Below, piece by piece: positions 58,392 to 64,000 of a stretch of 64,000 bases of DNA. Origin of the DNA: DASVUC01 sp038237225 (GTDB lineage Bacteria > Planctomycetota > Phycisphaerae > Tepidisphaerales > Tepidisphaeraceae); contig JBBRYX010000004.1 of the NCBI GenBank assembly GCA_038237225.1, forward strand, positions 124,001 to 188,000. The letters are read 5' to 3'. Both the position numbers and the translations under genes were made by a program. The stretch's first letter is position 1. Each line of letters starts with the position of its first letter. Under the pieces are notes generated by a model that did no database searches, was not told the origin of the DNA, and saw only the letters and a list, made by a program, of their open reading frames with translations.

Positions 58392-58757
58392 ATGAAGGTG
58401 ATTCCGCAGGAGAACAGGATCATCGTCGAGCCCATCGAAGAGGATGATGGCGGCATCGTGATCCCCGACAACGCCAAGGACAAATACCAACGCGTGCGCG
58501 TGGTCGCCGTTGGCCCTGGCCGCGTGCTGAGCAGCGGTGAAACCTTCCCCATCCCGCTTCAAGAGGGTGATGAGGTGGTCTTCGACCGCCAATTCTGCAC
58601 GCGACTGGTCCCGGATGAAATCTATGACAATCGCAAGCTGGCGGTGGTCGAGTACGAGGGCGTGCTCGTGAAGATTGAGCGGGCTCAAGGGGAGATCGTC
58701 AGGCAGAAGTCGTCGGTGATCGTGCAGGCGAAGGCCCGCATCGTCACGCCGCGCTGA
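58392..58757 (+). CDS. Phage-encoded GroES-like co-chaperonin
   Basis: Co-chaperonin of 121 residues. The barrel begins VIPQENRIIVEPIEEDD, the mobile loop that binds GroEL is present as GGIVIPDNAKDK (residues about 20-31), then VVAVGPGRVLS and EGDEVVFDRQF match GroES strands. The last 25 residues (AQGEIVRQKSSVIVQAKARI) are an extension beyond host GroES. Phage GroES-like proteins (T4 gp31 is the best studied) help host GroEL fold the major capsid protein; position just before portal and capsid fits that. Confidence 0.85.
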   Translation: MKVIPQENRIIVEPIEEDDGGIVIPDNAKDKYQRVRVVAVGPGRVLSSGETFPIPLQEGDEVVFDRQFCTRLVPDEIYDNRKLAVVEYEGVLVKIERAQGEIVRQKSSVIVQAKARIVTPR

Positions 58758-58786
58758 TACCCAAGACCTTTAACGGAGAACGCAAC

Positions 58787-59185
58787 ATGATCCGACGCAT
58801 TGAGAACATCGACCGGTCACACGACAAGCTCTGTGTGAAGTGCAACAGCACCACCGAGCGTGATGACCACCGCCGTATCTTCCCCCACCCCATGCCAGAC
58901 ACGCATCGCCTCGCGTATCGCTGGACCAGCGAGACCGAGTACGAGGTGTTCGTCGAGCTGATCCCCCTGCCTGGTGATCCCATGGTTCAGCAGCAGGAAC
59001 CGCCGACGCCAACGGTGGATGCCAAGCTGATGATCGATCTCCAGAAGATGAAGCGCGACGACCTGATGACGATGGCCACCGAGAACAGCATCGCTTACCA
59101 GGTGAACACGAGCAACGCCAAGCTCATCGCTGAACTGGTGCGCGTGCTGGGTGCGAAGTCCCCGCCCGCCGCGAAGCAAGAATAG
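58787..59185 (+). CDS. Phage protein with Rho/SAP-like C-terminal motif
   Basis: The 132-residue product has a CxxC near the N-terminus (KLCVKCNS) and a C-terminal MKRDDLMTMATENSIAYQVN segment resembling a SAP/HeH nucleic-acid-binding helix pair, common in phage head-completion proteins. CGGAGAACGC precedes the start. Confidence 0.6.
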   Translation: MIRRIENIDRSHDKLCVKCNSTTERDDHRRIFPHPMPDTHRLAYRWTSETEYEVFVELIPLPGDPMVQQQEPPTPTVDAKLMIDLQKMKRDDLMTMATENSIAYQVNTSNAKLIAELVRVLGAKSPPAAKQE

Positions 59186-59417
59186 ACGCTTGGAAGACTT
59201 CAGGGATGGAGCGGGTAAGCCGTGAGAGCCCGAAAGCTGAATCGGGGCAATTCATGCAAGCACGGAAGCTTGGCCCCGACTGAAACTCAGTCGCCCCTCG
59301 TCGTGCGGTGACGCAATCCACGGGCACAACGAATCCACGCTGCTCAGCGGTCGGTAACGGTCGCTGAGTGCGTGGTTTATATCTCCCACTCCACAACCCT
59401 TACAGGCGAGGACAGCA
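59186..59417 (+). other. 232-base non-coding stretch with hairpins in the late operon
   Basis: In a region where most genes overlap or nearly abut, this gap has no ORF of note. It contains an imperfect stem TCGGGGCAA/TTGGCCCCGA (59232-59240 and 59270-59279), then the long terminator-like hairpin at 59335-59380. It could be a structured phage RNA or a terminator-promoter switch between early-late and structural genes. Nothing in it matches a ribozyme I recognise. Confidence 0.45.
59335..59380 (+). terminator. Terminator-like hairpin before the portal operon
   Basis: CCACGC (59335-59340) pairs with GCGTGG (59370-59375) and CTCAGCG (59343-59349) with CGCTGAG (59362-59368), leaving a small internal mismatch and a 12-base loop; TTTATAT follows. 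This gives about 13 base pairs and a short U-tract. Confidence 0.65.
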
Positions 59418-59711
59418 ATGAACGTTTCCCAACAGCTTTCCCCCACCACCCCGCAGGAACGTGAAGACTCCGAGGCGCTCGATGCTTTAGCGGCAGCGGA
59501 AATCCAGATCGCACGGCTGGGGATGATGGGCGCCTTCCGAAAGGGAAGACCGGCCGTGGCATCACTACTCAGGCAGGCGGTCGCGGCAACTGCGTTCAAA
59601 CGGGGCATCGAGGCTGAGCAGCGCCGTATCGAGCAGGAAACCCACGAATCCAACCCGTTATACGGCCGTCACGATCTGATCGAAGAGGCGTTGGAGCCGG
59701 ACGGCGAATAA
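59418..59711 (+). CDS. Small phage protein before portal
   Basis: The 97-residue helical product (EDSEALDALAAAEIQIARLGMM, VAATAFKRGIEAEQRRIEQE) has no recognised domain. GCGAGGA lies upstream. The stop lies in a variant of the junction motif (GGCGAATAACCCC), 9 bases before the portal ATG. Confidence 0.6.
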   Translation: MNVSQQLSPTTPQEREDSEALDALAAAEIQIARLGMMGAFRKGRPAVASLLRQAVAATAFKRGIEAEQRRIEQETHESNPLYGRHDLIEEALEPDGE

Positions 59712-59720
59712 CCCCACAGC

Positions 59721-61853
59721 ATGGAACAATCTTACTTTCTCCCGCCGCTGGGCAAGATCGAGCCCGGCGACTACAGCATGGTGTGCAGCTACCTCACGCA
59801 GATTGCGACCGAGGCGGCTGAGGGCCGATCGCTTCACCTGGCGATGGCGGATGATGGGCAGGAAATCTTCGCCTATGGGGTGAAGCAGGCGGATTACGAC
59901 GAAGACAAGATCGTCGTCAACGAAATCGCGACCGCCATCTGCGCCAACGTCGATTCGCAGACCAAAGAAGCCATCAAAGCAACGCTGGAGCCGGAGGAGA
60001 CCGGTGATCCGGGTGAAGTTTACTGGGGTGGCCCTCCGCTGATCGGGATGGAATGGGGGCTGCTTCCGATGAACGCCGCCGGCGTCGAGCCCGTCGACGA
60101 TCTCACCGCCGAACGGCTGGAATCGCTGGTTGAGTCAGCACAACTCCCGGAGCGATGGGTGACGCGGGTGGACGACAAGTGCGTCGCAGAGGTGACGCAG
60201 AAGGTCCACGATGTGTTGTGGCGCCGCAGTAAGGTCGATCGGTGGCTCCGCCGCAACCTGCTCACCAACGGCATTCAGGGTTTCGCGTTCGGGCTCTATG
60301 AATGGGACAACGTGCAGAAGAAGCACGTGCTCAGGAATATCTCTCTGCGGCAGATCTACATCGATCCAACCGTCGAGGAGATCGATGATGCCGCCTACGT
60401 GGGCATCGACGCGGTTTTCGACGCCAGCGAAGCGAAAAAGCTGTTCCCGGACATCGCTGACAAGATTCAGGAGATCGCCACACCCGGTCAACCCGTTCGT
60501 GGGGATGGAAGCTTCGCGTTTGGTTCTGCCTTCGAACGCAACTTTGGACGTCCGACGATCACGCTCCGCATCTTCTGGCTGTGCAATCAGCCCATCCCCA
60601 TCGATGCGGACGAGGCGATCGGCTCCGGGCTGCTCGAGGCGCGCGACCAGGTGCAGGACCCAGATGCTCCCGGCATCTTCAAGCGCGCAGCACAGGCGAT
60701 CGGAGTCATGTCGCCCGATGAGCCCACCTCAACACAGGCGTTCTACCTCGCGGGAAGCGACAAAGAGGTCACTCCAGATCACGCATCGTGGCCAGCACGG
60801 CTGGTGACGCGGCAAATCACCACGATCGTACAGGGTGCGCTGGTCGTCGATGACAAGGAGTGCGAGCACGGAATCGTGCCCATCCTCCACAACGTGAATA
60901 TCCCACTGTCTTACAAGCCATACGGCATCGGAGAGCCGTTCCGGCTGGGTGGGCTGCAAAAGAGCCGCAGTCGCACACTCAACGCGCTCACGGATCACGC
61001 GGAATACTTCGGTGCACCGCTGGTTGGTGTGTCTGAAAGCACATTCGAGCACCTCCCCGAGGAGATCAAAGAGGGCGGGATCGAGCCGAATCTTCTGCTG
61101 GTATTCCCTGATGATCTTCTGGTCGCCACCGGAGGCAAGCCGTTCATCGTTCAGGACCCGCCGCAGACGCCGCCTGCACTGATCGAGGTTCAGCAGATCC
61201 TGCACAATGAGATCAACGAGCAAGGGGGCAACACAGACGCGCGCCGCGGCCAGCTTCCGGCATCAAACAGCAGCGGTCGCACCGTAGCGCTGCTTCAGGA
61301 GGCGGGAAACGCTCAAGCCAGCTTCCGGGCAAAGGGCACGGAGGAGGTTGTGGAGCGGATTACGCGGCTCTCCATCAACGCGATCTTCAATTTCATGACG
61401 GTTGCCGACATCGCCAAGATCGTCAGCAAATACCCCCGCCATATCCTCGAAAAGATCATCGAGCGCGGGCGCGAAGCCGAGTGGAACATCGAAATCATCG
61501 TGCCGGGCGGCAGCGGAAGCCTGCTCAACCAGAAGAAGCAAGAGGCGTTGACCCTCTTCAACACCAAGGATCCGCTTACTGGCGAGCCGGTCATCACGCT
61601 TCGCTCACTGCGTGAGATTTTCCGGATCGATCACCAGAAGGAGCGCAAGCGCTGGCAGGGCGAACTGCGCGATGCGCAGCCGCCGATGCCGGTGGGTGCC
61701 TCTGGTGCGCCGGGTGAAGGCCCGCAACAGCCCGGACAGCCGGGAATGTCCGCTGGGGATGCAGCGAACCAGAAGGATCGCAAGCCCAACCCAGCATCCG
61801 GTGCGCCGCCGCGCACTGGCACTCCGCAAGGCGCTGCCACTGCCGCAACCTAA
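59721..61853 (+). CDS. Portal protein
   Basis: The 710-residue product fits phage portal proteins in size, position and style: a helical N-terminus, the RRNLLTNGIQGFAFGLYEWDN and LRQIYIDPTVEEIDDAAYVGI clip/wing segments, DVLWRRSKVDRWLRR, a stem region with LGGLQKSRSRTLNALTDHAEY, and NEQGGNTDARRGQLP before a Pro/Gly-rich C-terminus. Portals form the dodecamer through which TerL pumps DNA. The ATG has no Shine-Dalgarno; the junction motif stands there instead. Confidence 0.82.
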   Translation: MEQSYFLPPLGKIEPGDYSMVCSYLTQIATEAAEGRSLHLAMADDGQEIFAYGVKQADYDEDKIVVNEIATAICANVDSQTKEAIKATLEPEETGDPGEVYWGGPPLIGMEWGLLPMNAAGVEPVDDLTAERLESLVESAQLPERWVTRVDDKCVAEVTQKVHDVLWRRSKVDRWLRRNLLTNGIQGFAFGLYEWDNVQKKHVLRNISLRQIYIDPTVEEIDDAAYVGIDAVFDASEAKKLFPDIADKIQEIATPGQPVRGDGSFAFGSAFERNFGRPTITLRIFWLCNQPIPIDADEAIGSGLLEARDQVQDPDAPGIFKRAAQAIGVMSPDEPTSTQAFYLAGSDKEVTPDHASWPARLVTRQITTIVQGALVVDDKECEHGIVPILHNVNIPLSYKPYGIGEPFRLGGLQKSRSRTLNALTDHAEYFGAPLVGVSESTFEHLPEEIKEGGIEPNLLLVFPDDLLVATGGKPFIVQDPPQTPPALIEVQQILHNEINEQGGNTDARRGQLPASNSSGRTVALLQEAGNAQASFRAKGTEEVVERITRLSINAIFNFMTVADIAKIVSKYPRHILEKIIERGREAEWNIEIIVPGGSGSLLNQKKQEALTLFNTKDPLTGEPVITLRSLREIFRIDHQKERKRWQGELRDAQPPMPVGASGAPGEGPQQPGQPGMSAGDAANQKDRKPNPASGAPPRTGTPQGAATAAT

Positions 61854-61901
61854 GCGGCTAATAACCCCACGTTCTAACCAACTTTCAGCGAGGAAACGCA
61901 C

Positions 61902-62768
61902 ATGCCTGAAGATAATTCCGCGGATCTGGATTCGATCGAGGCTCTGGTCGGCAAGACCGATGCCAAGGAAGAGGAAACGCCAACCGTCGCCGATGATGAG
62001 GGTAAAGACACGCTCACGGACGGGGAAGGCGGGGATACCGTCGCTGCTGGCGATGGCGATGACACCGTTACTGGCGGTGTTGGGGGCGATACGGTCGCCG
62101 GTGATGGCGCCGCCGACACGCTGGCGGGCGGCGGAGCGAAAGAGGTGCAGGTGGATCCCGCAGAGCAGGAGCGCCAGCGCAAGGACGCAGAGGATGAAGC
62201 TAAGCTGCTTGAGGACTGGGGGGGCATCGACAAGAAGATGACCGCCAACGAGACGGATGATCTCGACGTCATCGACGACACGCCCCAAACGCTCCGCACG
62301 ATGCACAAGATGATCAAGCTTCAACAGAAGAAGATCACCACGCTTGAGGCGGGCGAGCAATCCAAGAACGCGAGCAAGGCGAACGACCAGTTCTGGACCA
62401 CGTGGGCGGAAAATAACCCTGAAGTCGGCGCTGACGGACGCACGTGGTTCGACGACGAGTACACCAAGGCCAAGAAGCGCTACAACAACGACCTGAACGC
62501 CGCGCGCGTCGCCGCTACCGAGCGGTTCAACATCCGCGTCGAGCAGGCGAAGGCCGCAGGCGACACAGATCAAACTGAAGAAAAAGAAACCACAACACCC
62601 GCTCCGACAGCGCGAGCGGCTAATAACCCATCGAATCAACAAGCTCCACGCCCCGACGCTGGGCGAATCGTCCCCCGGACGACCACCAATCGGATACCCG
62701 CAAAGCCGATGAGCAGCGACGACAAGCTGGAGCAAGGTGTTTACGGGAACCTGGCCAAGATCGTCTAG
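61902..62768 (+). CDS. Capsid scaffold-like protein with acidic GGDT repeats
   Basis: The 288-residue, very acidic product lies between portal and capsid, the usual scaffold position. After a short helix (SADLDSIEALVGKTDAKEEE) it has Gly/Asp repeats (GEGGDTVAAGDGDDTVTGG, GGDTVAGDGAADTLAGGG; residues about 38-75) reminiscent of RTX calcium-binding nonapeptides, then long coiled helices (LRTMHKMIKLQQKKITTLEAG; RFNIRVEQAKAAGD). The junction motif occurs in frame near the C-terminus (62618, read ANNP). Confidence 0.65.
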   Translation: MPEDNSADLDSIEALVGKTDAKEEETPTVADDEGKDTLTDGEGGDTVAAGDGDDTVTGGVGGDTVAGDGAADTLAGGGAKEVQVDPAEQERQRKDAEDEAKLLEDWGGIDKKMTANETDDLDVIDDTPQTLRTMHKMIKLQQKKITTLEAGEQSKNASKANDQFWTTWAENNPEVGADGRTWFDDEYTKAKKRYNNDLNAARVAATERFNIRVEQAKAAGDTDQTEEKETTTPAPTARAANNPSNQQAPRPDAGRIVPRTTTNRIPAKPMSSDDKLEQGVYGNLAKIV

Positions 62769-62836
62769 ATCGAGCGGCTAATAACCCGACAGAGAAAAAC
62801 CAGTCACGGCGAGGAACGCACAACGGAGATCTCGCC

Positions 62837-64000
62837 ATGGCAGACAAAGCAGCCGTTCGCAGCGGCCTTCAAACGATGATGCAGGATCACCTTTCCGAGA
62901 AGGCGACCAGCACGATCGTCAACATTATGCCGCTGCTCTACATCCTCCTCTACAAGGACGGTAATAAGCAGGGCAACATCAACAAGGCTGGAGCCACGAC
63001 CGGTGCCTATGGGCTGGGTCGTCCGGGTTCAGGGGCGCTCATCTCTCGCGTTCCGATGAACAAGGCGCGCCGGGAAGAGGTGCTCAATTCCGATAAGTAC
63101 ATGCCGATGATCCAGGCACTCCTGCCCGCCGAAGGCGACGGCAAGGTGATGGGTCAGCGCGATACGATGCCGGAGCGATCCGACTGGAAGAACAATTCCC
63201 CCGCCACCTACTTCAAGCGGCCATTCTTCAAGTGGGTGGAGCGCGTGGACCCCATCTGCGTGCCCAAGAAGGACATCCGCCGCGTCAAGAAAGCGGCTTC
63301 CAACGAGAAGCTCGCGAGCGTTGCCGTCGGAGATTTGTTCAAGACCGAGACCGCCAGCGTCATGACGACGCAGTTCAAGTGGTGGAATAAGAAGTTCTGG
63401 GGCACCGATCAGACGATCGGGACCGATCCATCTGCTCAGGGTCCCAGCGACCTCGATGCGGATGTCTGGGATTGCCCATTCTCCATGGCGTCCATGTGCA
63501 CGGACGGCACCAACGGCGCCATCACCAATTATGGCGGCGTCGACCGAACCAGCGCCGCGAACGCATATTTCCGTGGCAAGTACGTCACCACCAAGCAGCC
63601 TGCGGTGTTGTCGGACCTGTCCAACTACGCAAACTACAAGCTCAAGTGCGCGTTTCTTGGCTCCAGCATCAACCTGTTCATGTGCGGGGCCACGCTGTTC
63701 CCCCGTTTCCTCGATGAATGCCGGGCGAAGGGCGGCCAGATCTGCTACGACGGCCTGCCGAACATGGGCGAATACGGCTTCGAGCAGCCGATCGGACGCT
63801 TCAATAACACCTTCGTGGTGTTCGATCCGGAATGCCCGGACGTTCTGCACGAGAGCGGCTCCTACACCAAGAACGCGGTGCTGGGCATCAACCTCGACAC
63901 GATCACGATGGCCATCCAGCCGGAGTCCAACTTCACGGTCGATGAGCCGTTCGACAACTCGAAGATCCCCGGTGGCGACGACGCCATCACCAGCAATATC
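62837..64000 (+). CDS. Major capsid protein (partial, runs off the window)
   Basis: ATG 62837 opens at least 388 codons to the window end with no stop. The product starts with a helical arm (VRSGLQTMMQDHLSEKATST) and continues with the mixed beta-rich sequence typical of HK97-fold capsids (GALISRVPMNKARREEVL, TYFKRPFFKWVERVDPICVP, NMGEYGFEQPIGRFNNTFVVFD). It follows the scaffold gene and is the likely client of the phage GroES. The specific capsid family cannot be named. Confidence 0.75.
   Translation, partial: MADKAAVRSGLQTMMQDHLSEKATSTIVNIMPLLYILLYKDGNKQGNINKAGATTGAYGLGRPGSGALISRVPMNKARREEVLNSDKYMPMIQALLPAEGDGKVMGQRDTMPERSDWKNNSPATYFKRPFFKWVERVDPICVPKKDIRRVKKAASNEKLASVAVGDLFKTETASVMTTQFKWWNKKFWGTDQTIGTDPSAQGPSDLDADVWDCPFSMASMCTDGTNGAITNYGGVDRTSAANAYFRGKYVTTKQPAVLSDLSNYANYKLKCAFLGSSINLFMCGATLFPRFLDECRAKGGQICYDGLPNMGEYGFEQPIGRFNNTFVVFDPECPDVLHESGSYTKNAVLGINLDTITMAIQPESNFTVDEPFDNSKIPGGDDAITSNI

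Larger units (their letters stand above)
53053..62787 (+). repeat. Dispersed phage junction motif GGCTAATAACC(C)
   Basis: Exact copies at 53053-53063, 57549-57561, 57875-57886, 61856-61868, 62618-62629 and 62776-62787; a one-mismatch copy at 59703-59715 (GGCGAATAACCCC) and a looser one at 54859. The last two exact copies share 17 bases (CGAGCGGCTAATAACCC). All are on the plus strand. Five of six exact copies lie at or just before a gene junction; three are read in frame as ANN(P/H) at a C-terminus, two are intergenic, one is internal to the scaffold gene. Confidence 0.85.
48436..64000 (+). mobile_element. Tailed-phage prophage (left part)
   Basis: All genes are on the plus strand with frequent ATGA overlaps: recombination (exonuclease, RecT), DUF1643, replication, TerS, methylase, TerL, small late genes, GroES, portal, scaffold and capsid. 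The element begins at tRNA-Arg and runs past the window end. No integrase or repressor lies in this part. Presence next to ychF and a tRNA shows it is integrated. Confidence 0.88.

Noticed and set aside
59186..59280. Hammerhead or twister ribozyme
   Set aside because: I looked for a CUGAUGA/GAAA core and for the twister conserved loops and could not assemble either; only generic stems are visible.
62401..62420. Seventh exact copy of the junction motif (GCGGAAAATAACCC)
   Set aside because: It differs at two positions in the core and is explained by the codons of an ENNPE segment.

Overview
The window looks like a chromosomal segment of a GC-rich planctomycete, probably of the Phycisphaerae. 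This is an inference. It rests on a TIGR04137-type small basic protein (shared by Planctomycetota, Verrucomicrobia and Chlamydiae), many palindromic intergenic repeats of the kind common in planctomycetes, a DUF1844 protein, a regulatory PTS cluster and a haem-copper oxidase operon.

1-29 kb is mostly housekeeping. The 3' part of a cytochrome c oxidase operon (coxI tail, haem A synthase, haem O synthase, cupredoxin lipoprotein, subunits III and IV, one ABC ATPase) is followed by a convergent ArsR regulator, tRNA-Ala(CGC) with a decayed serine recombinase against its 3' end, recQ, a ribokinase, a DUF1844 protein, an amidase lipoprotein, tRNA-Pro(CGG), a lamin-tail protein, the small basic protein with a repetitive GAKGAAP tail, an aminotransferase and a 3-methyladenine glycosylase. 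A long minus-strand run then encodes secreted and membrane TPR proteins, a DUF502 protein, HPF, PtsN-like IIA, HPr, enzyme I and RNase E/G. No sugar permease is present, so this PTS is probably regulatory.

29-45 kb is an accessory island bounded by inverted copies of a dispersed repeat (28886-29075 and 44888-45077). It holds a frameshifted 5' remnant of one DNA methyltransferase, an intact methyltransferase plus PaeR7I/XhoI-type endonuclease pair, a DUF3800 protein with a long unassigned N-terminus, a LysM protein, an RsbRD-type hybrid histidine kinase, and a type III-like mod/res pair with a VapBC-type toxin-antitoxin pair nested between the subunits. Three copies of one methyltransferase 3' end lie inside it (31355-31589, 34781-34880, 36661-36804). 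At 36873-37555 two small ORFs sit in what look like integron gene cassettes: one complete attC-like site, one truncated attC, and exact R'/R'' complementarity for both cassettes, with no integrase in view.

45-48.3 kb returns to host genes (secreted hypotheticals, the YchF ATPase, a pseudopilin-like protein). From tRNA-Arg(UCU) at 48362-48435 to the window end a tailed-phage genome runs entirely on the plus strand: YqaJ exonuclease and RecT, DUF1643, a replication module, TerS, a small DNA methylase, TerL, small late genes, a phage GroES, a 232-bp non-coding stretch with a terminator-like hairpin, portal, scaffold and major capsid (cut by the window end). The phage carries at least six copies of GGCTAATAACC, nearly all at gene junctions and in different reading frames, which the annotation does not explain.
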